NCBI RefSeq assembly: GCF_002374315.1
Contig: NZ_NWUX01000006.1
Span: 1-64,000, forward strand
Reading direction: 5' to 3'
Length of the DNA stretch: 64,000 nt
Source of the DNA: Vreelandella nigrificans
Lineage (GTDB): Bacteria > Pseudomonadota > Gammaproteobacteria > Pseudomonadales > Halomonadaceae
Made by a program: the position numbers and the translations under genes. This document shows positions 43,573 through 52,470 of the stretch, piece after piece. A model generated the notes under the pieces. The model did not search any database, was not told where the DNA came from, and saw only the letters and a program-made list of their open reading frames with translations. Position 1 is the first letter of the stretch; every line of letters begins with the position of its first letter.

Positions 43573-44517
43573 ATGGGCATTATCGGTGATAACTGGTTTC
43601 TAGACGTGCGACTAAAGTTGCGCCATTTTCAACTGTTTTTAGCGCTAGATGAGCATCGTAACCTGCATCGTGCCGCAGCCCAGCTCAATATGAGCCAGCC
43701 CGCCGCATCAAAACTACTCAGCGACCTGGAAGCCAAGCTTGGGATTCGTTTATTTGATCGTCATCCCCGCGGGCTAACGCCTAACTGGTATGGCGAGATT
43801 ATGATTCGTCACGCCCACAGCATGCTTTCGGCATTGCGCCACACAGGAGAGGAGTTGAATGCATTACGAGGGGGCAATGAGGGAACAGTGGCAGTTGGCA
43901 CCGTAATGGCTCCAGCAGTGACACTACTCACCAACGCGATTGAACAAGTCCACCGCACTCGCCCACGACTAAAAATCAGCGTGGACGTAGATGTTAGTAA
44001 GGAGCTGGTGCCGCGTCTTCTCGAAGGAGAGCTGGATTTCGCGATTACGCGTATTCCGGCAGGCATTGATATAGAGCGCTTTGTGTTTGAGGAGATTGGC
44101 GAGGAGGAGCTCTGCTTCGTGTGCCGAGATGGACATCCGTTGATGGGTAAAACGCCACTCAGCTTAGAGAAGATGGCCATTTACCCATGGGCATTGCAGC
44201 CTGCTGGCACCCTCATGCGGCAGCGAGTAGACAGCCTATTTTTACACCATCAGGAAGAGCCGCCCGAGCAAATCGTCGATACGGCGGACCTGCTACTATC
44301 CCTAGCACTGGTCGATAAATCAGACACTATCACAGTGACTACACGTGAAACTGCTGACCTTCTTTGCACGCCGCAGCGATTTCATGTGCTGCCTTTCAGC
44401 GAGACGCTGAGCGTTCAACCCTATGGGCTGGTGAGCTTGCGACACCAGCGCCTTTCACCCGGTGCGGCGGCACTGATGAGCACTCTACGTGAGATTATTG
44501 CGCGGAATACACCGTGA
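43573..44517 (+). CDS. LysR family regulator, GbpR-like
   Basis: A 314-residue LysR-type transcription factor. The N-terminal helix-turn-helix spans about residues 14-75 (LRHFQLFLALDEHRNLHRAAAQLNMSQPAASKLLSDLEAKLGIRLFDRHPRGL), followed by a periplasmic-binding-protein-like effector domain. The LKLRHFQ start and overall pattern resemble GbpR, which controls sugar-binding-protein genes in Agrobacterium and Azospirillum. It is divergent from the GH51 operon and probably activates it with an arabinose-derived effector. A decayed duplicate lies beside galM. Convergent with the next gene, ten bases between stops. Confidence 0.87.
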   Translation: MGIIGDNWFLDVRLKLRHFQLFLALDEHRNLHRAAAQLNMSQPAASKLLSDLEAKLGIRLFDRHPRGLTPNWYGEIMIRHAHSMLSALRHTGEELNALRGGNEGTVAVGTVMAPAVTLLTNAIEQVHRTRPRLKISVDVDVSKELVPRLLEGELDFAITRIPAGIDIERFVFEEIGEEELCFVCRDGHPLMGKTPLSLEKMAIYPWALQPAGTLMRQRVDSLFLHHQEEPPEQIVDTADLLLSLALVDKSDTITVTTRETADLLCTPQRFHVLPFSETLSVQPYGLVSLRHQRLSPGAAALMSTLREIIARNTP

Positions 44518-44527
44518 CCGGTACAGA

Positions 44528-45466
44528 TCACTCAATAAACGCGTCCGTGACCTCGCGGCGCCCATATAGAAATGCATCTGCGACTTGGCGAAGTGGCGCC
44601 ACATCCACTTCGCTAATGCCGCTTGCTATCAACTCGGCAAAACGCGCATAAAGTTCTGGATATTCGCGCTCCTCGGCTTCATTAACTAACTGTCCATCAA
44701 TTTCCAAGCGACACCCTCCCTGAGTGAGGCTTAAGCGACCACCATCGGTATCAATATGAATATCCCAAATTGGCGGGCCGCTTTGGCGAAAATCGAATGC
44801 CGCCTCTATCTCCACGCCGGTTGGGTCAGCAAAGGAGAGATCTGCTGCAATCGGGGTTTGCGCATTACTCGGCACTAGCAGCCGTGCTTGGCGCAGAAAA
44901 AATGGCTGGGGAAGAATAACGGTGGCAATCGACAGCGCGTTAATACCTGGGTCAAACACCCCCATACCACCAGGTTGCCAGATCCAGGTTTGCCCTGGAT
45001 GCCACACTCGTACGTCTTCTTTCCACTCGATCTTTACCCGCTGGACCTGACGCTCTACCAGCCACTTTTTGGCCTGGGCCACACCGGGAGCAAAACGCGA
45101 ATGCCAAGCAGCAAACAGGCTGACGCCTTGTTCAGCAGCGAGTGATATCAAGCTTTCCACTTCGCTTAATGTAGCGCCAGGTGGCTTCTCAAGCAGCACG
45201 TGCTTGCCACGTAGTAGCGCAAGGCGTGCCTGAGAATAGCGCAGGTGCGTCGGTGTACAAATTGAAACTGCGGTAATGTCGGGGTGCGCATCCAGCATTG
45301 CACCCAGAGCCCCATAAACGGGTACATCAGGCAAGGATGCTTTTGGGTCCGCTGCTGCAATAAGGTGGCAGTTAGTGGTCGCAGCAATAGCAGGTAGATG
45401 TTGGTCGCGGGCAATTTTGCCTACGCCCACTAGGCCGAGGCTGAAGCCAGAGTTGAGGTCAGACAT
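44528..45466 (-). CDS. L-arabinose/D-galactose 1-dehydrogenase, Gfo/Idh/MocA family
   Basis: A 312-residue NAD(P)-dependent dehydrogenase that oxidises the sugar to its lactone. It closely follows the Azospirillum L-arabinose 1-dehydrogenase pattern: VGVGKIARDQHLPAI (cofactor), GKHVLLEKPPGATL (catalytic Lys), WKEDVRVWHPGQTW, then GVFDPGINALSIAT (catalytic Asp/Asn), VPSNAQTPIAA and the C-terminal VADAFLYGRREVTDAF. I chose ATG 45466. It ends the xylD-EamA-GntR-dehydrogenase run. It is unrelated in fold to the SDR at 25031, giving the island two candidate sugar 1-dehydrogenases. Confidence 0.88.
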   Translation of the reverse strand: MSDLNSGFSLGLVGVGKIARDQHLPAIAATTNCHLIAAADPKASLPDVPVYGALGAMLDAHPDITAVSICTPTHLRYSQARLALLRGKHVLLEKPPGATLSEVESLISLAAEQGVSLFAAWHSRFAPGVAQAKKWLVERQVQRVKIEWKEDVRVWHPGQTWIWQPGGMGVFDPGINALSIATVILPQPFFLRQARLLVPSNAQTPIAADLSFADPTGVEIEAAFDFRQSGPPIWDIHIDTDGGRLSLTQGGCRLEIDGQLVNEAEEREYPELYARFAELIASGISEVDVAPLRQVADAFLYGRREVTDAFIE

Positions 45467-45497
45467 ATGCTTGCCTTTGTTTAATTGAGAACAGGAG

Positions 45498-46268
45498 TTA
45501 GGGGGCGGTGTGAGGCAACTCAACACTGCGGCCAAGAGAGCTCGCACTATGCTCAAGCCCCAACGCATCTGCAGTACCTGCCAGCACCGCCTGGGCGGCC
45601 AAAAAAGCTTCTTTAGGGCGGCGTAGGCGGATACTTTCCATCAATCGACGGTGGCGTTCAAGGCTCTCTTCAGGGTCAGAAGCACTCTCATTGGACATAG
45701 ATATCAGCATATAAATCGAAGGACGCAGAATATGCGATAACTGTGCCCAGACAATATTGTGGGTCGCCTTGAAGATAGCCTCGTGAAAGGCAACATCACA
45801 CTCGCTATGCAAACGCCGCTCTTCTTCGCAGGTGGCGTTACGCAAATTCTGTCCTAGCCCTTCAAACGCTTCTTCAATAGCGACGAGATCACGCGCCTTA
45901 GCGCGTTTGGCAGCTGTCATTGCCACATAGGGCTCAACATCCAATCGGAAAGCGAGAATTTCACGTTGAATATCCGGGTTGGGCGCGGCGTAACGGGTCA
46001 GCCAATCGGTCACCTGAGCATCGAGAATATGCCACTCCGAGTACTCTCTCACCTTGGAGCCATGCCCAGAGATACGTTCGATAATACCGACATCTACCAG
46101 TTGACGCAGGTCGCTGCGCACCGCTGAGCGGTTAATCGCAAAACGCTCGCATAGGTCCAGTTCACGAGGCACAAAATCCCCGGGATGGTAGCGTCCACCA
46201 AAGATCTCCTCGGCAAGATGTTCAGCAATGCTAGGGCGAGCTTCTGGCTTATTAAAAGATGATGTCAC
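45498..46268 (-). CDS. GntR family regulator with FCD domain
   Basis: A 256-residue repressor of the FadR subfamily. The N-terminal winged helix includes SIAEHLAEEIFGGRYHPGDFVPRELDLCERFAINRSAVRSDLRQLVDVGIIER; the all-helical C-terminal FCD domain has the metal/ligand-site pattern of Asp/His residues (FHEAIFKATHN, ERHRRLMESI). GTG 46268 has AGGGG seven bases upstream; a TTG at 46286 is the alternative. It likely binds the palindrome ATATGTTGAACATAT between the two divergent operons of this block, with a sugar acid as effector. Confidence 0.88.
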   Translation of the reverse strand: MTSSFNKPEARPSIAEHLAEEIFGGRYHPGDFVPRELDLCERFAINRSAVRSDLRQLVDVGIIERISGHGSKVREYSEWHILDAQVTDWLTRYAAPNPDIQREILAFRLDVEPYVAMTAAKRAKARDLVAIEEAFEGLGQNLRNATCEEERRLHSECDVAFHEAIFKATHNIVWAQLSHILRPSIYMLISMSNESASDPEESLERHRRLMESIRLRRPKEAFLAAQAVLAGTADALGLEHSASSLGRSVELPHTAP

Positions 46269-46296
46269 TATTGAGCCCCTATTCAATTGCTGCCAA

Positions 46297-47238
46297 TCAT
46301 AACGTACGCGACCGGTCTGTTGGTAACGCTAGCGCCACCTCACTCCCCACTCGCTGCCTCAGTTCTAACCGACGATCATAAAGCCCCTTGGCAAAGAGCG
46401 TACCCAACACCAGAGTGCCCCCCACCATTGCTATGGGTGTGGGCTGCTCAGCAAGAATCCACCAGGCTAGTAAGGTGCCAATAACCACTTCTAGCAATAT
46501 CAGCAGGCCAACTTCAGCGGAGGGCAGATAGAGTGGCCCACGCTGCAGCAGCGTAACCCCACAAGGCACAATAATCAGACACAGCAGAATCACCACAGCG
46601 AGCTGATTGGTTGCTGGCAAAGATGGTGTGCTGCCTATCAGCCAAAACAGCCCGGCGACGCTACCGACAATCAGGCCGTTGAAGACCAGCATCGGACTCA
46701 TATCCACGCCTGGACGCGTGCGGCATAGGGTGAAATTAATCGCCAGCGTCGTGGCCGCCATTAAAGCGAAAGCGTTCCCCACCCAAGACCCCGCCCCAGC
46801 GTCATCCAAGGCAATCATTGCTATCCCTGCCATACACAGCAAAATTGCCAACCAGGTTCGCCTGGGCAAACGCTCCTTGAGGATAACCCACGAGAGCGCC
46901 GCGGCGATCAGCGGCGAGCTGGCCAGTATCATCAATACGTTGCCTACGGTGGTGTACTGATTGCCCAGCACGAACCCACAGGTCGTCAAGCTGAACAGCA
47001 GCGCCACGGCGATACCGGTCCAGCCACAGCGGCGATAGGCTACCAGGGTACCGCGGCCATAGCGCAGCAGAGCAATAAGCAGGAAACCCAGCCCAGACAG
47101 GAAGCCGCGCCACATCAGAATTTCTGCATCGGGTAGGTCAGCCACCTTGATCAGTAGCGCATCAGGGGCCATGATCAATGCCCCACCACCGGTCAATAGC
47201 AGCCCCTGCTGGCGATGCGATAAGGAACGTAGACTCAT
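46297..47238 (-). CDS. EamA/DMT family transporter
   Basis: A 313-residue inner-membrane protein with ten hydrophobic segments in two EamA repeats. The first repeat ends with LASSPLIAAALSWVILKERLPRRTWLAILLCMAGI, the typical drug/metabolite transporter block, and the second with LLILLEVVIGTLLAWWILAEQPTP. Substrate is unknown; in this operon export of a pathway acid or sugar is conceivable. It lies 47 bases after xylD and just upstream of the GntR gene. Confidence 0.85.
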   Translation of the reverse strand: MSLRSLSHRQQGLLLTGGGALIMAPDALLIKVADLPDAEILMWRGFLSGLGFLLIALLRYGRGTLVAYRRCGWTGIAVALLFSLTTCGFVLGNQYTTVGNVLMILASSPLIAAALSWVILKERLPRRTWLAILLCMAGIAMIALDDAGAGSWVGNAFALMAATTLAINFTLCRTRPGVDMSPMLVFNGLIVGSVAGLFWLIGSTPSLPATNQLAVVILLCLIIVPCGVTLLQRGPLYLPSAEVGLLILLEVVIGTLLAWWILAEQPTPIAMVGGTLVLGTLFAKGLYDRRLELRQRVGSEVALALPTDRSRTL

Positions 47239-47285
47239 AATAGTGCTTGTCCTGTTAGTGCTAACCCCTGCTAGAGATCGCCCCT

Positions 47286-49088
47286 TTAATGATTATCCCT
47301 GGGCGGATGCTGGCGCGCCACATCACGGTATTTGGTAGCGGGCGCTAAAGTCATACCACGATCCAGCGGTTCAACCATGCTGCGCTGAATCTCTTGCCAG
47401 GGCGTTTGGTGGTCTGGGTAACGGTAGCCACCCTGCTGGGCTAACCGCTCGCGGCGTGCTTCCAGCTCACTCGTTTCGATCAGCAACTGCACCTCACCAC
47501 GCTTGAGATCAACCCGCAGCCGGTCGCCGCTCTCCAGCAGCGCCAAACCGCCTCCTGTGGCCGCTTCTGGGGAGGCATTAAGAATCGACGGCGAGCCGGA
47601 AGTACCCGACTGACGACCATCGCCCAGGCATGGAAGTGATTCAATTCCCTGCTTGATAAGCGCCTCTGGTGGCTGCATATTGACCACCTCCGCCCCCCCA
47701 GGGTGACCCACTGGACCAGCGCCACGCATAACCAAGATGGTACGTGCATCGATATTTAACGCAGGGTCATCAATACGCGCGTGGTAATCCTCCGAGCCAT
47801 CAAACACCACCACCTTGCCTTCAAACGCCTCAGGGTCATTGGGATCATTGAGAAAGCGTTCGCGAAAATCCCGTGAGATCACGCTGGTTTTCATCAGCGC
47901 CGAGTCGAATAAGTTGCCCTTGAGATTGAGGAAGCCTGCGTGCGCAACCAACGGGTCGGCATAGCGGCAAATCACATCGGTATCCTGAGTTTCACGCCCC
48001 TGCAGATTATCGCCCAGCGAGCGGCCATTCACGGTCAGGGCATCGCCGTGAAGCTTACCTGCCCCATACAACTCGTACAGAATGGCGGGAACGCCTCCCG
48101 CGCGGTAAAACTCCTCACACAGAAAAGCGCCTGCTGGCATCACGTTAGCCAGTAGCGGAATTTCATGACCTAAGTGCTGCCAGTCATCGTTATCCAACTC
48201 TACGCCTGCATGGCGGGCAATGGCATTGACATGCACCGGTGCATTAGAGGAGCCGCCCAGCGCCGAGCAGGCCACGATGGCGTTCTCGAAAGCTTTCCGG
48301 GTGAGAATATCCAGCGGGCGTAGATCTTCCCACACCATCTCGACAATCCGCGTACCGGTGTCATAAGCCACCATGGCCCGCTCTTTGTAAGGAGCCGGAA
48401 TCACCGCTGAACCCGGCAGGCTCATGCCCAACACTTCGGCCATGGAGTTCATGGTGGAAGCGGTGCCCATGGTATTGCAGTGACCAATCGAGGGTGCCGA
48501 GTCGCTGGCCCGTGAAAGAAACTCAGCGTAGTCAATATCACCGGCTGCCAAACGTTTCCGCAGCTCCCAGATAATGGTGCCCGAGCCCACCCGCTCGGCG
48601 CCGCGCCAGCCATTAAGCATCGGCCCACCAGACAATACGATAGCGGGAATATTCACCGTTGCCGCCGCCATCAATGCTGCAGGGGTGGTTTTATCGCAGC
48701 CGGTGGTTAATACCACCCCGTCTAACGGGTAGCCATGGAGTACCTCCACTAATCCTAAGTAGGCGAGGTTGCGGTCCAGCGCTGCGGTTGGTCTGCGCAC
48801 ATTTTCGTGGATCGGGTGCATGGGGAATTCAAACGGCACGCCGCCTGCGGCACGAATGCCATCTTTTACCCGCTTAACCAAATCAATATGGTGGCGATTG
48901 CATGGGGTTAAATCAGAGCCTGACTGACAAATACCAATAACCGGCTTACCGCTAGTCAGCTCCTCCAAAGTGATACCGTAATTAAGATAGCGTTCGATAC
49001 ACAGAGCCGTGGTGCCGGGATGATCAGGGTTATCGAACCAGTAGCGTGAACGCAGCTTCTCAGAGGTGATCCGGCGGGCTTTGGCCAT
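47286..49088 (-). CDS. xylD: D-xylonate dehydratase (IlvD/Edd family)
   Basis: A 600-residue Fe-S dehydratase converting D-xylonate to 2-dehydro-3-deoxy-D-xylonate, a Weimberg pathway step. It strongly resembles Caulobacter XylD across its length: [98 protein letters not shown] and [23 protein letters not shown]. Cluster cysteines lie in TPCN, GCDK and HCNT. GGAGTAAGACC precedes ATG 49088; the upstream open frame is not coding. Broad specificity for other aldonates, including L-arabinonate or D-galactonate, is possible. Confidence 0.92.
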   Translation of the reverse strand: MAKARRITSEKLRSRYWFDNPDHPGTTALCIERYLNYGITLEELTSGKPVIGICQSGSDLTPCNRHHIDLVKRVKDGIRAAGGVPFEFPMHPIHENVRRPTAALDRNLAYLGLVEVLHGYPLDGVVLTTGCDKTTPAALMAAATVNIPAIVLSGGPMLNGWRGAERVGSGTIIWELRKRLAAGDIDYAEFLSRASDSAPSIGHCNTMGTASTMNSMAEVLGMSLPGSAVIPAPYKERAMVAYDTGTRIVEMVWEDLRPLDILTRKAFENAIVACSALGGSSNAPVHVNAIARHAGVELDNDDWQHLGHEIPLLANVMPAGAFLCEEFYRAGGVPAILYELYGAGKLHGDALTVNGRSLGDNLQGRETQDTDVICRYADPLVAHAGFLNLKGNLFDSALMKTSVISRDFRERFLNDPNDPEAFEGKVVVFDGSEDYHARIDDPALNIDARTILVMRGAGPVGHPGGAEVVNMQPPEALIKQGIESLPCLGDGRQSGTSGSPSILNASPEAATGGGLALLESGDRLRVDLKRGEVQLLIETSELEARRERLAQQGGYRYPDHQTPWQEIQRSMVEPLDRGMTLAPATKYRDVARQHPPRDNH

Positions 49089-49241
49089 GGTCTTACTCCA
49101 TGCCTGATAGAAAATAAAACGAACGTTAGTAAGCGAACCTAAGCCACCAACATTTATCGATTCAGTTACCCCGAATACGCTTGCAGGGTAGCCACTATGA
49201 CGGTACGCCATCCCTTGCACATAGTCGACACATACAAAAGT

Positions 49242-49256
49242 ATATGTTGAACATAT
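49242..49256. promoter_or_regulatory. Candidate GntR operator palindrome
   Basis: ATATGTTGAACATAT is a perfect inverted repeat of seven bases around a central G, near the middle of the divergent region. GT/AC-containing short palindromes are typical of GntR/FCD operators. The only GntR gene in the window lies in the operon starting here. Binding is an inference. Confidence 0.55.
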
Positions 49257-49325
49257 GCCGGAAAAGTTAGACATTTACACTCAGGTTGCGGCGCCTTTCG
49301 CTCAAAAAGGGTTCCGTTCAAACAC

Positions 49326-49334
49326 AACAACAAT
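49326..49334 (+). promoter_or_regulatory. AAnAAnAA motif in the TRAP operon leader
   Basis: AACAACAAT lies about 75-83 bases before the DctP start, probably within the mRNA leader. It is further from the ribosome binding site than the other motifs, so its meaning is less clear. Confidence 0.35.
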
Positions 49335-49408
49335 AGCAACCATGCTGCAGTTCGCTGAGAACACAACCCTTGGGTAGCGATCATCAGCACGCTAGGAGAT
49401 TGACCACT

Positions 49409-50488
49409 ATGTCTTACCTTTGGAAGCGCACCCTGCTACTGACCGGTGCCACGCTCCTCAGCACAAGTATCGCTTATGCACAAACGCCTGACCTATCCGA
49501 CCCTCCCCCCATCCAGGGCGAGGTGATCACAGAAAATCTTGGTACACATACTATTCGTGTTGGTCTTGGCTTAGCCGAGACATCACCGCTGTATATCTCC
49601 ACACGCTATTTTGGTGACATTCTGGCTGAGCGCACTGAAGGGCGTTTGACGGTAAATGTGTTTCCTAACAGCCAGTTGGGCGACGATGCGCAGATGATGG
49701 AGATGCTGCAGACGGGAACACTGGATATGACCATCCCTTCGACTTCGCCAGCGACCAGCTACGTTCAAGAGCTAGCCGTCTTCGATCTGCCGTTCCTGCT
49801 CCCCACTCGTGAAGCGGCTATCGCGGTGCTAGAAAGTGATGTCGCCCTTGGGCTACTCGATAAGTTTGAAGGGACCGGCATTAAGGCCTTTGCCTATCAT
49901 GAGAACGGCTATCGGCAGTTAACCAACAGCGTGCGTCCCGTGGAGTCGCCCGACGATGTCGCCGGGTTAGATGTCAGCGGCCTAACCATTCGCACCATGG
50001 AAAACCCGGTACAACTGAGTATCTGGCAGGCACTGGGTGCTAACCCTACGCCAATGGCATTTGGCGAAGTGTTTTCGGCGATGGAGCAGGGAGTAATCGA
50101 CGGCCAGGAAAATCCCTGGAGTACGATTCTGACCTCCAACTTCCATGAAGTGCAGGATTACGGCTCTGAAACACGCCATGTCTACACCCCCTTTATAATC
50201 ATGATGTCTGAAAGAACTTGGAATCGCCTTGACCCGGCCTATCAAGAGTTAGTGCAGCAGGCAGCCCAAGAAGCGGCAGCCTACGAGATCCAATTAGCCA
50301 CTGAATACGACGATTGGGCACGGGGACAGCTTGAAGCGCGAGGTATGCAGATCACGCGTCTTGATGATGAGCAGATTGCCGCATTCCAGGCCGCCGTACA
50401 GCCCGTTTACGATCAATGGGCCCCGCGCATTGGTGAGGATTTGATCGCTGAAATTCAGCAAATTGTCGAGTCAACGATGGCTGAGTAA
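49409..50488 (+). CDS. TRAP transporter solute-binding protein (DctP family)
   Basis: A 359-residue periplasmic binding protein. A signal peptide of about 28 residues ends near AYAQ-TPD. The mature part has the DctP pattern: HTIRVGLGLAETSPLY, RTEGRLTVNVFPNSQLGDDAQMMEMLQTGTLDMTI, the conserved ligand Arg in GLTIRTMENPVQLSIWQALGANPTPM, then FGEVFSAMEQGVIDGQENP. It hands the ligand to the DctQM permease downstream. In this operon a sugar acid such as xylonate, arabinonate or a uronate is a likely substrate. ATG 49409 has TAGGAG upstream. Confidence 0.9.
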   Translation: MSYLWKRTLLLTGATLLSTSIAYAQTPDLSDPPPIQGEVITENLGTHTIRVGLGLAETSPLYISTRYFGDILAERTEGRLTVNVFPNSQLGDDAQMMEMLQTGTLDMTIPSTSPATSYVQELAVFDLPFLLPTREAAIAVLESDVALGLLDKFEGTGIKAFAYHENGYRQLTNSVRPVESPDDVAGLDVSGLTIRTMENPVQLSIWQALGANPTPMAFGEVFSAMEQGVIDGQENPWSTILTSNFHEVQDYGSETRHVYTPFIIMMSERTWNRLDPAYQELVQQAAQEAAAYEIQLATEYDDWARGQLEARGMQITRLDDEQIAAFQAAVQPVYDQWAPRIGEDLIAEIQQIVESTMAE

Positions 50489-50548
50489 TTGTCACCAGGG
50501 CAAGGGGCAGAAGCCTCTTGCCACATTACTCGCCGACTTGGAGAACTC

Positions 50549-51142
50549 ATGGATATTCCCAACGCCCCTATTCCTAATACCACGGATTTTCTTGACGATC
50601 CTCAACGCTATCCTCTGGAAATCGACACCGAGAAACGCCGCGGCCCGGCGCTCTTTCGTTGGTTAACACTGGCGATGGAACACATTATTGCCACCTTATT
50701 GGTGGCGCTCATTATTTCGGTGTCGGCCAATGTGATCGGACGCTCCTTGTTAAACCATTCACTGCCTTGGGCCGATGAGCTGGCCCGTATGTTGTTTATC
50801 TGGTTAATTTTTATCGGCGCAGCAGCTGCCTTTGCCCGCTACGAGCACATTGCTGTGGATTTTTTAGTGCGCAGGCTTAAGCCACGTGCAGCCCATATGC
50901 TGTACTTATTTCAGCACCTGATCATCACTGCACTTATGGGCGTCATTATCTGGGGTGGTTTTCTAGTCATGTCTAGATCAACCGGACGCACTGCGATTCT
51001 TGGTGTGCCATGGAACCTCGTCAACGTTTCATTGGTGCTTTGCGCCATGTTTATTGCCGCAGTGGCCATCTGGCGTGCTTGGCAGAGCATTCAACAAATA
51101 CGCTCGCCTAATGTGACCTCTACCATCGTTGGAGGCCGTTAG
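50549..51142 (+). CDS. TRAP transporter small permease (DctQ family)
   Basis: A 197-residue inner-membrane subunit with four hydrophobic segments and the DctQ landmarks NVIGRSLLNHSLPWADELARMLFIWLIFIGAAAAFARYEHIAVD. It has an unusually long N-terminal cytoplasmic stretch (about 45 residues) before the first segment. GGAG precedes ATG 50549. It lies between dctP and dctM, three bases before the latter. Confidence 0.9.
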   Translation: MDIPNAPIPNTTDFLDDPQRYPLEIDTEKRRGPALFRWLTLAMEHIIATLLVALIISVSANVIGRSLLNHSLPWADELARMLFIWLIFIGAAAAFARYEHIAVDFLVRRLKPRAAHMLYLFQHLIITALMGVIIWGGFLVMSRSTGRTAILGVPWNLVNVSLVLCAMFIAAVAIWRAWQSIQQIRSPNVTSTIVGGR

Positions 51143-51145
51143 ACC

Positions 51146-52429
51146 ATGCTATGGATCTTCCTAGGCATTCTGTTCGCCTCCTTGGCATTAGGCCTGCCTA
51201 TCGCCTTTGGCCTGGGTGTAGCTGCCGTGGTCATGGCGATAATTTCGGATATTCCACTCTCCATCATGATCGAACAGTCGATCCGTGGTGTTAATAGTTT
51301 TCCGCTACTGGCGATTCCGTTCTTTATTCTGGTCGGTGAAGTGATGAGTAACGGTGGCATCGCCCGTCGTTTAATGGAGCTAGCCGGTGCCTTGGTGGGG
51401 TTCGTGCGCGGTGGCTTGGGTCAAGTGGCGATTACCGGCTCCATGTTTTTCGGTGGCATTAGCGGTTCAGCGGTGGCCGACACTGCAGCTACCGGCGCGA
51501 TGATGATCCCCTCAATGAAGCAACAGGGTTACAGCGCCCCTCAAGCCACTGCGATCAATACTGTCTCGTCGGTGATCGGTATTATTATTCCACCCTCTAT
51601 CCCGCTAATTCTGTTTGGCATCGTTACCGAAACCTCCATCAGCCGTCTGTTTATTGCTGGCATCGTACCAGGACTACTCATCGGCTTTGGCCTAATGGCA
51701 ACCACCTTCATTATGGCTAGCTTCGGCCAGGCCGGGCAGACCCGTAAGTTCCGTCTCGATTTACTGTGGGAAGCGTTTAAGGCTGCATGGCTGGCCCTGG
51801 TACTTCCCGTCATCGTGATTGGCGGCATTATAGGCGGCATATTTACCGCCACTGAGGCCGCTGTCGCGGCACTGCTTTACTCGCTGTTTATCTCCTTAGT
51901 GGTCTACCGCGAATTTAAGATTCGTGAGCTGTGGGGCATGCTGATTCGCACTGCTCGTTTGACGGGCATGGTCTTGTTGCTGCTCGCATTTGCCACCGTT
52001 ATTGCGTGGTTTTTAACCATCAATATGGTGCCGCAAACTCTGGTTACCCAAGTACAAGCAATCACTCAAGACCCCTTCCTACTGTTGTTGATTGTCGCGG
52101 GCTTGCTCCTGCTGGTGGGGTTTGTAATGGATTTGACCCCCGCCATGGTGATTATGGCACCGATGCTAACCCCCATTGTGACCTCAGTAGGCGTTGACCC
52201 AGTTTATTTCGGCGTGTTGATGTCCTTCATTCTTGGCATCGGTCTGTTAACCCCACCCGTGGGTACCTGTCTTTACGTAGGTTGTGGGGTCGGCAAAGTC
52301 TCCATGGAGCAACTTGTTAAGGCAATGCTGCCTTACTACGCGGCACTACTAGTCGTGCTGGTTATCCTGATTGCGTTCCCCGGCATTGTTACCTGGCTGC
52401 CGGACCTCACCGCCGTGCGTGGCAACTGA
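51146..52429 (+). CDS. TRAP transporter large permease (DctM family)
   Basis: A 427-residue inner-membrane sodium/solute permease with about 12 hydrophobic segments. DctM blocks seen are LLAIPFFILVGEVMSNGGIARRLMELAGALVG, GGISGSAVADTAATGAMMIPSMKQQGY, IGIIIPPSIPLILFGI and the C-terminal ILGIGLLTPPVGTCLYVG. It forms the transport channel with DctQ and DctP. GGAGG precedes its start. Confidence 0.92.
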   Translation: MLWIFLGILFASLALGLPIAFGLGVAAVVMAIISDIPLSIMIEQSIRGVNSFPLLAIPFFILVGEVMSNGGIARRLMELAGALVGFVRGGLGQVAITGSMFFGGISGSAVADTAATGAMMIPSMKQQGYSAPQATAINTVSSVIGIIIPPSIPLILFGIVTETSISRLFIAGIVPGLLIGFGLMATTFIMASFGQAGQTRKFRLDLLWEAFKAAWLALVLPVIVIGGIIGGIFTATEAAVAALLYSLFISLVVYREFKIRELWGMLIRTARLTGMVLLLLAFATVIAWFLTINMVPQTLVTQVQAITQDPFLLLLIVAGLLLLVGFVMDLTPAMVIMAPMLTPIVTSVGVDPVYFGVLMSFILGIGLLTPPVGTCLYVGCGVGKVSMEQLVKAMLPYYAALLVVLVILIAFPGIVTWLPDLTAVRGN

Positions 52430-52470
52430 TAACGAATACTACAACTATCTACAATAAGGAGTAGCTTACG

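Larger units (their letters stand above)
49089..49408. other. Divergent regulatory region between xylD and the TRAP operon
   Basis: These 320 bases hold no convincing gene. They contain the perfect palindrome ATATGTTGAACATAT (49242-49256), a possible -35 TTGAAC for the plus-strand operon overlapping it (49247-49252), and an AACAACAAT motif at 49326-49334. Confidence 0.5.

Noticed and set aside
49089-49274. N-terminal extension of the xylonate dehydratase
   Set aside because: The extra 62 residues have no similarity to XylD and cover the palindromic operator; ATG 49088 has GGAG upstream and matches family starts.
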